A DNA stretch of 64,000 nt. It comes from Enterobacter soli ATCC BAA-2102. GTDB lineage: Bacteria > Pseudomonadota > Gammaproteobacteria > Enterobacterales > Enterobacteriaceae. The notes under the pieces were generated by a model. It worked only from the letters and a program-made list of their open reading frames with translations. It did no database searches and was not told the origin of the DNA. The stretch lies in assembly GCF_001654845.1 (NCBI RefSeq), contig NZ_LXES01000003.1:1-64000 (forward strand). Direction: 5' to 3'. A program made the translations under genes and the position numbers. Positions 46,032-55,840 of the stretch are shown here, piece after piece (position 1 is the stretch's first letter; the number at the start of each line of letters is the position of its first letter).

Positions 46032-48278
46032 TTAACGACCGCCGCGGATCAGCCCCCCCATACCACGGCGCTCCATAAAGGCAGCCACCTGATGACGCAC
46101 CTCGGTTGCCAGTTGCGCTTCGAGGCTTCGCGCGGCAAGTTCACGGGCATCGTCAAATTCGATATGACGTAGCAGGTATTTTACGCGCGCCACGGAGCGT
46201 CCGTTCATCGACAAATGGCGGAATCCCAGTCCGATGAGGATTGCCACACACATGGAATCACCGGCCATTTCACCGCACAAACGCAGATCGAGCCCGTACT
46301 GGTCAGCTTCGCGGGCAATCATAGACAAAGCTCGCAGCATGGCGGGATGCAGGCTGTCATAGATGCTGGCGACGCGGGTGTTGTTACGATCGACGGCCAG
46401 AATATACTGAGTCAGATCGTTGGTGCCGACAGAGATAAAATCAACGCGATTAGCCAGTTGCGGCAGCATAAAGACCATTGACGGGACTTCAAGCATCACG
46501 CCGATACGCGGTTTAGGGATCGCGTAACCGATCATCTCTTCGACTTCACGCCCGGCGCGTTCGATCAAACGCCGTGCTTCGTCGATCTCATCAATACTGG
46601 TGACCATCGGCAGCAGGATACTGAGATTACCGGTAGCAGCGTTTGCACGCAGCATGGCGCGTACCTGGATCAGGAAGATCTCTGGCTGATCGAGCGTAAT
46701 GCGTATCCCTCGCCAGCCGAGGCACGGGTTTTCTTCACTGATTGGCATGTAGGGCAGTTGTTTATCTGCCCCGACATCCAGGGTGCGCAGCGTAACGGGC
46801 TTGTCGTTAAACATCTGCAACATACCCTGATACTGAGCAACTTGCTCTTCTTCCGACGGGAAGCCGCTTTGCAGCATGAACGGGATTTCAGTGCGATATA
46901 AACCAATGCCGTCTATCCGGCTGCCGAGCTTTTCTTCATGCTCGGGGCTTAAGCCAGCATTGAGCATCACTTTGACCCGCTCGCCGCTTTTCAGCTGTGC
47001 AGGCAAATTAACGTCATCTTCTGCCAGCTTGCTTAATTCATTCTCTTCGCTGATAAGACGCTGGTATTCCTGAAGCAGAACGGGTTCAGGATCAACCAAC
47101 AGCTCACCACGATAACCATCCACCACCAGCGTACGTCGGTGCAGCACCGATGGCTGGATATCGGCCCCCATAACCGTCGGGATGCCGAGTGCACGCACCA
47201 TGATGGCGGCATGAGAGTTGGCGGCACCATCGCGCACCACCACACCGGCCAGCCGGTCTTGCGGCAGCTCTGCGAGTGTCGTGGCCGAGAGCTCATCGGC
47301 AACCAGCACAAAGCGTTTTGGCCAGGCATTGGCCCCCTGAATGGTGTCGTCGAGATGGAACAGCAGGCGCTGCCCCAGGGAACGTAAATCCCCTGCACGC
47401 TCTTTCAGATAACCGTCAGTCAGCGCAGCAAACTGTTCGGCAAATTTCTCGATAACCTTTTTAACAGCCCACTCAGCAACAAAGCCTTTATCCACCTCGG
47501 CAAACAGCTCCCGGCGCAAACGTGCATCGGAAAGCAGGTGTGAATAAAGGTCAAAGATTGCAGCCGTCTCTTTTTGCGCCCCCGCAGCAAAACGCTTGCT
47601 GTAGCGACGAAACTCGTTTGCCGCCTCTTCCAGTGCCGCGGTGAGGCGCTCACGTTCAAGAGCTTCATCCAGCGTCGAGGCTTCGTACACCTGCTCCATC
47701 AGCGGCAGCGTGGCATCCATCCAGCCTTCTGCAATGGCAACGCCCGGTGAAGCAGGGAGCGCGCGGATACGGGTATGACGATACTGCCCGAAAAGTGCGG
47801 TGAGCTGAGACTGTGAAAGAATGGCCGCCATCTGCGTGGCCAGCGTGACGAGGAAAGACTCTTCGCTTTCATCGTACTGACGCAATTCGCGCTGCTGAAC
47901 AACCAGCACGCCGAGAAGCTGACGGCGCTGAATGATAGGCACACCCAGAAACGCGCGGAAGCGCTCTTCTTTCACGGAAGGAATGTATTTAAAGCTTGGG
48001 TGTTTTTGCGCATCGGCCAGGTTGATGGGTTCGGCAAGCCGACCTACCAGGCCGACAATACCTTCATCAAATGCGAGCGTAACGGTGCGTCCGCGTGGTT
48101 TTTTCAAACCACGGGTCGCCATCAGGTAATAGCAACGCCGGTCATGGTCGGCCAGATACACCGAACAAACCTCGGTCTCCATCGCAAGACAGATGTCAGT
48201 CACCAGAATGTTGAGCGCCTCGTTAAGACGAGGCGCACTGGCCACCTTTTCGACTATTTCTCGCAAGCGGGTGAGCAT
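46032..48278 (-). CDS. ptsP: Nitrogen PTS enzyme I, PtsP (EI-Ntr)
   Basis: First phosphotransferase of the nitrogen PTS, passing phosphate from PEP to NPr. It has 748 residues as in E. coli: N-terminal GAF sensory domain (~1-160), EI N-terminal domain, phosphohistidine domain with H356 in GAANSHAAIMV, and the PEP-binding TIM barrel (FISVGTNDLTQY, LRLCGEMAGD). It starts 12 bp after the rppH stop; rppH-ptsP is one operon as in E. coli. Confidence 0.98.
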   Translation of the reverse strand: MLTRLREIVEKVASAPRLNEALNILVTDICLAMETEVCSVYLADHDRRCYYLMATRGLKKPRGRTVTLAFDEGIVGLVGRLAEPINLADAQKHPSFKYIPSVKEERFRAFLGVPIIQRRQLLGVLVVQQRELRQYDESEESFLVTLATQMAAILSQSQLTALFGQYRHTRIRALPASPGVAIAEGWMDATLPLMEQVYEASTLDEALERERLTAALEEAANEFRRYSKRFAAGAQKETAAIFDLYSHLLSDARLRRELFAEVDKGFVAEWAVKKVIEKFAEQFAALTDGYLKERAGDLRSLGQRLLFHLDDTIQGANAWPKRFVLVADELSATTLAELPQDRLAGVVVRDGAANSHAAIMVRALGIPTVMGADIQPSVLHRRTLVVDGYRGELLVDPEPVLLQEYQRLISEENELSKLAEDDVNLPAQLKSGERVKVMLNAGLSPEHEEKLGSRIDGIGLYRTEIPFMLQSGFPSEEEQVAQYQGMLQMFNDKPVTLRTLDVGADKQLPYMPISEENPCLGWRGIRITLDQPEIFLIQVRAMLRANAATGNLSILLPMVTSIDEIDEARRLIERAGREVEEMIGYAIPKPRIGVMLEVPSMVFMLPQLANRVDFISVGTNDLTQYILAVDRNNTRVASIYDSLHPAMLRALSMIAREADQYGLDLRLCGEMAGDSMCVAILIGLGFRHLSMNGRSVARVKYLLRHIEFDDARELAARSLEAQLATEVRHQVAAFMERRGMGGLIRGGR

Positions 48279-48290
48279 GATTTGCGTAGC

Positions 48291-48821
48291 TTAACCTCTT
48301 TTACGTCGCCAGGCAGGTGCGCTTTGCGGCTTAGGAGGTGTCTCCTGAAGCGACATCACCACACTTGCGAACTCTTTCATCACCCTACGGTAAACATCGC
48401 GCTTAAAGGACACGACCTGACGAACAGGATACCAGTAGCTCACCCAGCGCCAGCCATCAAATTCCGGCGTACTGCTGGTTTGCATATTGATATCTGAATC
48501 GTTGCCCACCAACTGCAATAGAAACCACTTCTGTTTCTGGCCGATACAAACCGGCTTTGTGTCCCATCGCACCAAACGTTTCGGTAACTTGTAACGCAAC
48601 CAGTTGCGGGTTGAAGCCAGGATGCGAACATCTTTCCGGCTTAAACCGACCTCTTCAAACAGCTCCCGGTACATCGCTTGTTCTGGGGACTCTCCCGGAT
48701 TGATCCCGCCTTGCGGGAACTGCCAGGAGTGCTGACCATATCGCCGGGCCCACATGACCTGGCCCTGACGATTACAAATTACAATTCCTACGTTTGGGCG
48801 GTAGCCATCGTCATCTATCAC
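48291..48821 (-). CDS. rppH: RNA pyrophosphohydrolase RppH
   Basis: Nudix hydrolase that removes pyrophosphate from the 5' end of mRNAs and so triggers RNase E decay. It has 176 residues as in E. coli. The Nudix box [20 protein letters not shown] contains the metal-binding glutamates E53, E56 and E57. The start is GTG at 48821. Confidence 0.97.
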   Translation of the reverse strand: MIDDDGYRPNVGIVICNRQGQVMWARRYGQHSWQFPQGGINPGESPEQAMYRELFEEVGLSRKDVRILASTRNWLRYKLPKRLVRWDTKPVCIGQKQKWFLLQLVGNDSDINMQTSSTPEFDGWRWVSYWYPVRQVVSFKRDVYRRVMKEFASVVMSLQETPPKPQSAPAWRRKRG

Positions 48822-49504
48822 CGGACTACCCCAAACTAAACCTTATATATGAATGATTGTTTCACACTCCAGGGAGGCGGTAAACCACTCTCTTACAGGC
48901 CTGCAACCTAATAACATTTGAATAACCCACAATTATGAGTGGAGTTATAAACAGATGAGGTGCCATAAGGCCAATTTTATTCACCTTTTCTGTGGATATA
49001 GTTGTGAAGAAGTACGGAATTACCGATGAACAACCTGATCGGACGTTGAAATCACCTGCAAAGCGAAATAAATATACTCCTTGTTTTTCATATGATTAAT
49101 GCTGTTTTTATGCAATAAAACCTCAATAACGTGATGATCATCACACGAGAGATCATCGTACTGATGAAAGATCGAACAGAGTCGGTTTTATCCACAGATT
49201 GTGCCAATAAGTTAGACACAATTTGTGTGAAAATTCGATTTTCGTCGCACGTCAAGGCTGTAAATTGAAACAGTAGTAGGGGTTATTCCCAGTTATCCCA
49301 CTTTTCTGTGGATAACATGGTGTAAGATCCTGTTTATTGTCAGTGACCAGATTTGAACAACCTGTTTTTCGCACTCATTTGATTTCTAAACAAAAGATAA
49401 AACAACATAAAAATCATATACATGGCATATTCGTACAGAAAAAGTTAAACTCTATCCACAGGGCACAAAAACTTAGTTCATTTTTTAATCAAAAGGTTAT
49501 CTTC
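48822..49504. other. DARS2-like DnaA-reactivating region between rppH and mutH
   Basis: A 680-bp gene-free stretch occupies the place where E. coli carries DARS2, the locus that exchanges ADP-DnaA for ATP-DnaA. Four 9-mers fit DnaA boxes: TGTGGATAT (48991-48999), TTATCCACA (49188-49196), TGTGGATAA (49307-49315) and CTATCCACA (49452-49460); the middle two are perfect. A weaker TTATCCCAC at 49293 faces the box at 49307. Several GATC sites also cluster here. IHF and Fis sites are expected but I could not place them with confidence. The mutH promoter and leader must also lie in the last part. Confidence 0.8.
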
Positions 49505-50197
49505 ATGCATTCGCTTACGCCGTTGCTCTCTCCTCCCACCAGCGAAGACCAATTGCTGCATCAGGCACAGCGCCTGGCGGGTTTTTCGCTTGGCGAGCTG
49601 GCCGCGATGGCAGGCTTACCCATTCCCAACGATCTCAAACGTGACAAAGGCTGGATTGGCATGTTGCTTGAGCTGTGGCTGGGGGCTAGTGCGGGCAGTA
49701 AACCCGAACAGGATTTCGCGGCACTTGGCGTTGAACTGAAAACGATCCCGGTGGATAGCCAGGGAAAGCCGCTGGAAACCACTTTTGTGTGCGTAGCGCC
49801 GTTAACCGGCAATACTGGCGTAACGTGGGAAACCAGCCATGTACGCCATAAACTGAAACGAGTGCTGTGGGTTCCTGTGGAAGGCGACAGACAAATTCCG
49901 CTCGCTGAGCGCCGCGTCGGTGCACCGCTGCTGTGGAGCCCCGATGAAGATGAAGAGAGACAACTGTGCCTGGACTGGGAAGAGTTGATGGATATGATCG
50001 TGCTCGGGCACGTTGAGCGCATTACCGCCCGGCATGGCGAAGTTTTGCAGCTACGTCCAAAAGCTGCCAACAGTAAAGCGCTCACAGAAGCTATCGGCGC
50101 TCATGGCGAACCGATCCTGACGCTACCTCGGGGCTTTTATCTCAAAAAGAATTTCACCGGTGCTCTGCTTGCTCGCCATTTCTTACTCAAAACATAG
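49505..50197 (+). CDS. mutH: DNA mismatch repair endonuclease MutH
   Basis: Nicks the unmethylated strand at hemimethylated GATC sites when activated by MutL. The ATG at 49505 ([11 protein letters not shown]) gives 230 residues, close to E. coli (229). The frame is open further upstream to 49337, but that part is unlike MutH and runs through the DnaA-box region. The catalytic triad D70, E77, K79 lies in [14 protein letters not shown] at E. coli numbers. The ygdQ gene that follows in E. coli is missing. Confidence 0.97.
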   Translation: MHSLTPLLSPPTSEDQLLHQAQRLAGFSLGELAAMAGLPIPNDLKRDKGWIGMLLELWLGASAGSKPEQDFAALGVELKTIPVDSQGKPLETTFVCVAPLTGNTGVTWETSHVRHKLKRVLWVPVEGDRQIPLAERRVGAPLLWSPDEDEERQLCLDWEELMDMIVLGHVERITARHGEVLQLRPKAANSKALTEAIGAHGEPILTLPRGFYLKKNFTGALLARHFLLKT

Positions 50198-50326
50198 ATT
50201 TTTCACGAAATTTGCGATGTATCAAACACAATCACCTGGTTTTTAAGATTTTACCGCTTTCTCCTGTCGCATTATCGGGTTATTACTACACTATGATTTG
50301 ATACGAGCCAGGTGAGGACGATAACG

Positions 50327-50545
50327 ATGAAAAAATGGGCAGTGTTAATTTCAGCAGTTGGTTTAGCGTTTGCAGTATCAGGCTGTAGCAGTGATTACGT
50401 TATGTCGACCAAAGATGGCCGGATGATCCTGACTGACGGCAAACCCGAAGTTGATGACGATACCGGGCTGGTCAGCTATCGCGACCAGGAAGGCAACAAA
50501 ATGCAAATCAACCGCGACGAAGTTTCGCAAATCATCGAACGGTAA
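50327..50545 (+). CDS. ygdR: DUF903 lipoprotein YgdR
   Basis: Small lipoprotein of 72 residues with signal peptide [20 protein letters not shown]20 is the lipidated residue. The remainder ([20 protein letters not shown], then [17 protein letters not shown]) is an SH3-like YgdR/YgdI domain. I chose the ATG at 50327 to match E. coli; the GTG at 50312 adds five residues. Function unknown. Its paralogue ygdI is absent from the usual place in this window. Confidence 0.94.
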   Translation: MKKWAVLISAVGLAFAVSGCSSDYVMSTKDGRMILTDGKPEVDDDTGLVSYRDQEGNKMQINRDEVSQIIER

Positions 50546-50552
50546 ACAGATA

Positions 50553-50578
50553 AAGGTCAGTAGGTTGCTGGCCTTTTT
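50553..50578 (+). terminator. Terminator of ygdR
   Basis: AAGGTCAG and CTGGCCTT pair around TAGGTTG and run into a T-rich tract, just after the ygdR stop. Confidence 0.8.
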
Positions 50579-50668
50579 GATTTTTCTCTTCCCCTTTTGT
50601 CTCCCCTCTGCCATGTTTATATTCCTTCGTCGGGGAGTTCCTGACGCCCATTGTAAAGGAAGCCGGCT

Positions 50669-51709
50669 ATGCATTATCACCGTATCCCCCACAGCTCTCT
50701 GGAGATAAGCCAACTGGGGTTGGGCACGATGACATTTGGTGAACAAAACAGCGAAGCCGATGCCCATGCGCAACTCGATTATGCCGTGAGTCAGGGGATT
50801 AACCTGATTGACGTTGCAGAGATGTACCCTGTTCCTCCGCGCCCGGAAACACAGGGCTTAACAGAAACTTACGTCGGGAACTGGCTGGCAAAACGCGGAA
50901 ATCGTGAAAAGCTGATTGTCGCCTCTAAAGTCAGCGGCCCGTCGCGTAACAATGATGCCGGGATCCGTCCAAACCAGATCCTCGATCGCAAAAACATCCG
51001 CGCTGCGCTGGATGCCAGCCTTCAGCGCCTGCAAACCGACTATCTCGATCTTTACCAGGTGCACTGGCCACAGCGCCCGACCAACTGTTTCGGTAAGCTC
51101 GGCTATAGCTGGAACGAAAGCGCGCCAGTCGTCACTCTGCTAGAAACGCTGGAAGCCCTGGCAGAATGCCAGCGTGCAGGCAAAATCCGCTACATTGGCG
51201 TCTCTAACGAAACGGCATTTGGCGTGATGCGCTATCTGCATCTGGCGGATAAACACGATCTGCCGCGTATCGTCACTATCCAGAACCCATACAGCCTGCT
51301 GAACCGCAGTTATGAAGTGGGTCTGGCTGAAGTGACACAATATGAAGAGGTTGAGCTGCTCGCCTACTCATGCCTGGGCTTTGGCACGCTTACCGGTAAA
51401 TATCTGAATGGCGCGAAACCTGCCGGCGCGCGTAACACCCTGTTCAGCCGCTTTACCCGCTACAGTGGCGAGCAGACGCAAAAAGCCGTTGCGGCATATG
51501 TTGATATCGCTAAACGACACGGGCTGGATCCGGCACAGATGGCACTGGCCTTCGTGCGTCGTCAGCCGTTTGTTGCCAGCACCCTGCTGGGCGCAACCAC
51601 CATGGAACAGCTGAAGACCAACATTGAGAGTTTCCATCTTAACCTCAGCGAAGAGGTGTTAGCGGAAATTGAAGCGGTGCATCAGATTTATACCTACCCG
51701 GCACCGTAA
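50669..51709 (+). CDS. tas: Aldo/keto reductase Tas
   Basis: NADP-dependent aldo-keto reductase of 346 residues, as in E. coli, where it was found as a suppressor of tyrosine auxotrophy in certain backgrounds. The catalytic tetrad is seen in LIDVAEMYP (Asp, Tyr), IVASKVSG (Lys) and YQVHWPQ (His). Natural substrate not established. Single gene, ending in a strong terminator. Confidence 0.95.
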   Translation: MHYHRIPHSSLEISQLGLGTMTFGEQNSEADAHAQLDYAVSQGINLIDVAEMYPVPPRPETQGLTETYVGNWLAKRGNREKLIVASKVSGPSRNNDAGIRPNQILDRKNIRAALDASLQRLQTDYLDLYQVHWPQRPTNCFGKLGYSWNESAPVVTLLETLEALAECQRAGKIRYIGVSNETAFGVMRYLHLADKHDLPRIVTIQNPYSLLNRSYEVGLAEVTQYEEVELLAYSCLGFGTLTGKYLNGAKPAGARNTLFSRFTRYSGEQTQKAVAAYVDIAKRHGLDPAQMALAFVRRQPFVASTLLGATTMEQLKTNIESFHLNLSEEVLAEIEAVHQIYTYPAP

Positions 51710-51720
51710 TAAACGCAAAA

Positions 51721-51745
51721 CGGCAACACAGGTTGCCGTTTTTTT
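51721..51745 (+). terminator. Terminator of tas
   Basis: Perfect stem CGGCAAC/GTTGCCG with loop ACAG followed by seven T residues. Confidence 0.92.
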
Positions 51746-51760
51746 GCGCCGCTGAGTACC

Positions 51761-51846
51761 GTAGGCCGGGTAAGGCGTAGCCGCCACCCGGCTTTTTGCC
51801 GGTGTCAGTGCCTGCCATTGCCCGGTGGCGCTACGCTTACCTGGCC
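51761..51846. repeat. REP/BIME pair between tas and lplT
   Basis: Two REP-type palindromes in opposite orientation (51761-51792 with GCCGGGTAAGGCG, and 51820-51846 with CCCGGTGGCGCTACGCTTAC) separate the convergent tas and lplT genes. Confidence 0.8.
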
Positions 51847-51871
51847 AACAACACCAGCAGATGCACTGATA

Positions 51872-53065
51872 TCAACGCCGACGCTGCCAGACCCACAACC
51901 CGGCAATTGCCAGCGCGAAGATAGCGCCGAACCCAACCCCAATCGCCACTGCCGGTGTACCCACTTTCACCGCCAGCGAGTAAAGCCCAAGCATCAGCAG
52001 CATCGCCGCGTTCTCACCCAGGTTTTGCACCGCAATAGCATTTCCCGAGCCAACGGTCTGCTTACCGCGATCCTGAAGCAGCGCATTAAGCGGCACCACG
52101 AAGAAACCGCCGAGAATACCAATCAGAACAAGCAAAACATACGCCGGAAGTAATGCATGTTGCAGAGAGAAGATCAGCACAACAACGCCTATCAGTATCC
52201 CCGCCGGCATACAGCGCGCAACGGTGTCGAGCGTCACCAGTTTCGCCGCAGCGCCTGCGCCAACCACAATCCCAATCGCCACCATCGCGTTAAGATAGGT
52301 TGGTGTGGCATTGTCAGTGATCCCCAACGCCACCGGAACCCACAGCACCAGCAGGAAGCGCAACGTAACGCCCGCGCCCCAGAACATGCTGGTTCCAGTT
52401 AAAGAAAAACGCGTTTCGCCGTTACGCCACAGCACGCGGCAGGCATTAAAGAAGCTGGCAGTCATTGGCGTAAAGCGCCAGGATTGCCCGGGTCTTGCCA
52501 CGGCCAGTTTCGGGATAAACAGGTTCGCCACTACCGCGCCACCGTATACCACCGCGCAAATGCCCAGCGCTGCCAGCACATGCCAGTCGGCCAGCACACC
52601 GCCCGCTACAGAGCCGAGCAGAATAGCGGCTATCGTTGAGGACTCCATCAGGCCGTTGGCTTTCACCAGCTTGTCGCCGGTGGTCAGTTCACCCAGGATG
52701 CCATACTTCGCCGGAGAATAGGCCGCCGCGCCAATGCCCACCAGCGTATAGCCGATAAACGGGTTGAAACCAAAACAGATACTGGCTGCGCCCAGCAGCT
52801 TGAGGCTGTTGGCGAACATCATGACCCGGCCTTTTGGGAAACTGTCCGCCACTTGTCCCACAAAGGGGGCAAAAACAATGTAAGCACCCACAAACACCAT
52901 CTGGAGGATCGGCTGGCTCCAGTCGGGGTAGAACTCCGCTTTCAGCAGTGCCAGGGTGGCAAACAGCAAGGCGTTATCGCCAAAAGCTGACAGGAACTGG
53001 GCAGCAATCACTGCCATCATGCCTTTAGACCAGATTGAGGTGTTAGTGTGCACTGACTCACGCAT
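51872..53065 (-). CDS. lplT: Lysophospholipid transporter LplT
   Basis: Inner-membrane MFS-type flippase that moves lysophospholipids inward for reacylation by Aas; 397 residues as in E. coli with about 12 spans. The ATG at 53065 ([17 protein letters not shown]) matches the family; the longer start at 53086 lies inside aas. Its start codon overlaps the aas 3' end by 8 bp, so translation is coupled. Confidence 0.96.
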   Translation of the reverse strand: MRESVHTNTSIWSKGMMAVIAAQFLSAFGDNALLFATLALLKAEFYPDWSQPILQMVFVGAYIVFAPFVGQVADSFPKGRVMMFANSLKLLGAASICFGFNPFIGYTLVGIGAAAYSPAKYGILGELTTGDKLVKANGLMESSTIAAILLGSVAGGVLADWHVLAALGICAVVYGGAVVANLFIPKLAVARPGQSWRFTPMTASFFNACRVLWRNGETRFSLTGTSMFWGAGVTLRFLLVLWVPVALGITDNATPTYLNAMVAIGIVVGAGAAAKLVTLDTVARCMPAGILIGVVVLIFSLQHALLPAYVLLVLIGILGGFFVVPLNALLQDRGKQTVGSGNAIAVQNLGENAAMLLMLGLYSLAVKVGTPAVAIGVGFGAIFALAIAGLWVWQRRR

Positions 53066-55217
53066 TCTGCTGTTCCGCCTCTTCAAGCATCCCTTTCAGG
53101 GTGACAAAATCGGGTTTACCGCTGCCCAGTACCGGCAATTGTTTCAGATAACGGATATCGCGTGGCACAGCCAGTTCAGGAATGCCGTGTTCACGGGCAT
53201 GGCGTAGCAACTGTTCGCGCTTAAGTTCGCTATCCGTCGTGAACAGCACCAGCGCTTCACCTTTGCTGGCATCGCTTTTCACGACCGTCGCGTGAAGTTT
53301 GTCGGCAGAAACCGCCGTCGCCAGCTGTTCGACCATCTCCAGAGAGATCATCTCACCTGCTATCTTGGCAAAGCGTTTTGCCCGTCCCTGGATTTGCACA
53401 AAGCCTTGTTCGTCAAAACGAACGATATCGCCGGTGTCGTACCAGCCTGATTCAACAACGCCGTCGATGTTTTCCGCCATTGGCACTTCCAGCACGCCCG
53501 GGTTTTCGACTCGCAGATATCCGTTCATCACGTTTGGCCCTTTCAGCTGTAAGCGACCACCGTCTTCAATCCCCGGCACAGCCAGCAAACGTGCGTCCAT
53601 GCCTGGCAGGATACGTCCAACGGTGGCGGGTTTTGAGGCCATCGGCACGTTGATGGACACCACAGGCGCGCACTCCGTCACCCCGTAGCCTTCCAGGATG
53701 CGCAGACCAAATTTGTCCTGCCAAATCTGACGGGTGCTGTCCTGGAGTTTTTCCGCCCCGGCAACCACATAACGCACGCGATAGAAGTCATAAGGATTGG
53801 CAAAACGGGCGTAGTTTCCGAGGAAAGTGGATGTCCCGAAAATCACCGTGCAGTTACGGTCATACACCAGTTCCGGCACAATGCGATAATGCAACGGGCT
53901 TGGATAGAGGAAGACCTCGGCACCAGTCAGCAGCGGCGTAAACAACCCGACCGTCAGACCAAAAGAGTGGAACAGCGGCAGCGCCGACATAAAGCGGTCA
54001 TTGGCCGTAAAGTCTGCAATGGTTTTGATCTGCTCGACGTTGGCCAGAATGCTTTTGTGGCTGTGAACGACCCCTTTCGGGTTCCCTTCAGAGCCAGAGG
54101 TAAAGAGGATAATCGCCGCATCTTCCGGCTGCTGTTTTACCTGCGCCAGGCGCGGCATCAGCAGGTGGGCAAAGATCCACAGCTTGTCGCCCGTCGTCAC
54201 ATCTGCTTTGAGATCTTCCAGGAATACCCAGCGAACCTGAGTCAGCTGTTCCGGCAGATGCCATAACTTGCCTTTATCGAGGAACTGACGCGAGGTAAAG
54301 ACGGTTTTAAGTTGCGCCGCCGTGATGGCGCTGGTCAGCCCTTTAACGCCCGCCGTATAGTTCATCATTGCCGGAATGCGGCCGCGGGAGACAGCGCCAA
54401 AAATCACCGCCGCACTGATACCGGCGTTAGGCAACATCAGGCCAATTTTTTCGCCTTTCTGACTGTATTTTTCAAGAATACGGCCAACAAACAGCGTTTT
54501 GGTCAACAGCTTGCGGTAGGTATCTGGCGTAAAGTTGATGTCTTCAATGCAGTTTTTCTTCGCACCATAACGATGTTGCGCCGACAACAGCGATTCGTAG
54601 AGCGTTTCGCGTGGGCGGATCGCCATGCGCGCTTCCATCATTATCTGGTGCAGCATTTCACCCGCAATTTTACGGCGATCACGCGCACGTGGTGCATCCG
54701 GCATCGGCAACGTGGTCGGCGGCAGAATATGCAGGGTAATCTTCGGGAACAGACGCTGCTTTACCAACCCTTTCAGGCGGCTGAAGTGGCTCAGTTCCGC
54801 CCCTTCAATACGCAGCGGGACAACGGTTGCTTTCGATTTTGCGGCCACAAAACCTGCGCCATCGTAGATTTTCATCAGTGACCCGGTCACTGAGATGCGC
54901 CCTTCCGGGAAAATCACCACCGGCCGCCCCTGCTCAACCAGGCGTACCAGATGTTTAATCATCATCGGTTTTGTCGGGTCGAGTGGAACGAAATCAATCA
55001 GTGGCGCCAGCCAGCGCATAAACCACTGCTGGCTGATAGAGGTATAAACGGCAAAAACCGGACGCACGGGCAAAAACAGCGCCAGCAAAATGCCATCAAT
55101 AAAGGAAACGTGGTTTGGGGTGATAAGAACGCGCTCGCCTTTTAGCGCCTGGGTATCACCGGTGACGCGAATGCGAAAGAGGATACGAAAGAGTGTACGG
55201 AAGAACCCAAAAAGCAT
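53058..55217 (-). CDS. aas: Bifunctional acyl-[ACP] synthetase / 2-acyl-GPE acyltransferase Aas
   Basis: Recycles lysophosphatidylethanolamine by activating a fatty acid on ACP and transferring it to the 2-position. The start [18 protein letters not shown] at 55217 gives 719 residues as in E. coli; a longer open frame to 55382 runs antiparallel-free through omrA and is not real coding. An N-terminal PlsC-like domain has H36 and D41 (NHVSFID); the C-terminal AMP-binding domain has [16 protein letters not shown]. Operon aas-lplT. Confidence 0.97.
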   Translation of the reverse strand: MLFGFFRTLFRILFRIRVTGDTQALKGERVLITPNHVSFIDGILLALFLPVRPVFAVYTSISQQWFMRWLAPLIDFVPLDPTKPMMIKHLVRLVEQGRPVVIFPEGRISVTGSLMKIYDGAGFVAAKSKATVVPLRIEGAELSHFSRLKGLVKQRLFPKITLHILPPTTLPMPDAPRARDRRKIAGEMLHQIMMEARMAIRPRETLYESLLSAQHRYGAKKNCIEDINFTPDTYRKLLTKTLFVGRILEKYSQKGEKIGLMLPNAGISAAVIFGAVSRGRIPAMMNYTAGVKGLTSAITAAQLKTVFTSRQFLDKGKLWHLPEQLTQVRWVFLEDLKADVTTGDKLWIFAHLLMPRLAQVKQQPEDAAIILFTSGSEGNPKGVVHSHKSILANVEQIKTIADFTANDRFMSALPLFHSFGLTVGLFTPLLTGAEVFLYPSPLHYRIVPELVYDRNCTVIFGTSTFLGNYARFANPYDFYRVRYVVAGAEKLQDSTRQIWQDKFGLRILEGYGVTECAPVVSINVPMASKPATVGRILPGMDARLLAVPGIEDGGRLQLKGPNVMNGYLRVENPGVLEVPMAENIDGVVESGWYDTGDIVRFDEQGFVQIQGRAKRFAKIAGEMISLEMVEQLATAVSADKLHATVVKSDASKGEALVLFTTDSELKREQLLRHAREHGIPELAVPRDIRYLKQLPVLGSGKPDFVTLKGMLEEAEQQNA

Positions 55218-55309
55218 TTCAACTCCCTTTGCCAGCCAGAGTGGGATGTTCTTTAAATGGTGGCAGATTACACGAGAAGTGCAGCAGGAGCGATAGCTAA
55301 AACCGGGCA

Positions 55310-55396
55310 AAAAAAAACCTGCGCATCCGCGCAGGTTGGTGCAAGTGATGAGTACGAGATGCGTACTAAGAATTCTCACCAATCAATACCTCTGGG
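55310..55396 (-). ncRNA. omrA: OmrA small RNA
   Basis: Hfq-dependent sRNA of about 87 nt, controlled in E. coli by EnvZ-OmpR and repressing outer-membrane protein and curli genes. The 5' end CCCAGAGGTATTGATTGGTG (minus strand, from 55396) is the conserved pairing region. The 3' hairpin AACCTGCGCGGATGCGCAGG is followed by a run of T residues. Located in the aas-galR gap as in E. coli. Confidence 0.97.
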
Positions 55397-55512
55397 ATCT
55401 TGATTGTGGATGTTCGACATGTGCTTCGCCAGTGAGAAAACGCAAGGGAATGAGCCGAAGTGCAACCAGTTGTGAATATTCTCTGTTGCTGTTACAGGTT
55501 GAACTGTGAGGC

Positions 55513-55595
55513 AAAAAAAAACCTGCGTAGAAACGCAGGTTGGTGTAAATCGTGTTAATCAACCGGAGTTGATTTCACCTATCAATACCTCTGGG
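55513..55595 (-). ncRNA. omrB: OmrB small RNA
   Basis: Tandem partner of OmrA, about 83 nt. It shares the first 20 or so bases almost unchanged (CCCAGAGGTATTGATAGGTG from 55595) and the terminator AACCTGCGTTTCTACGCAGG plus T tract, while the middle differs completely (around the TCAACTCCGG hairpin). The shared 5' end explains their common targets. Confidence 0.97.
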
Positions 55596-55840
55596 ATCTC
55601 GACTCTATCAATCTGCTAACAGTCCCGACTATCAGACAATCGCAACAGCCTGAGGCAAAGTGTAACTAAAGGTTCAGATTGACATTATTTTGACATGTCT
55701 TGCTGTGTAACGATTACACCGTAAGGGTATGTTCTGCGTCACGTTTGTGGATTGCGAAAACCCTCTCCCCTTGTATGCGCGCTACTTTTCCGCAACACTA
55801 GTTCGTGTGTAAACGCTTACCCCTACTAAGAAGGTATTAA
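55596..55840. promoter_or_regulatory. omrB-galR control region with a GalR-type operator
   Basis: This stretch carries the omrB promoter on the minus strand and the galR promoter on the plus strand. At 55807-55822 GTGTAAACGCTTACCC is close to the GalR/GalS operator palindrome (GTGTAANCGNTTACAC type), so GalR autoregulation is likely. OmpR sites for omrA and omrB could not be placed by eye. Confidence 0.6.

Noticed and set aside
49337..49504. An upstream extension of mutH of 56 codons
   Set aside because: The extra residues do not resemble MutH, the DNA is AT-rich and contains the DnaA-box region. The ATG at 49505 fits the family.
55218..55382. A 55-residue N-terminal extension of Aas
   Set aside because: It would be translated through the omrA RNA and its terminator, and the resulting cysteine-rich peptide has no counterpart in Aas proteins. 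The start at 55217 fits the known 719-residue length.
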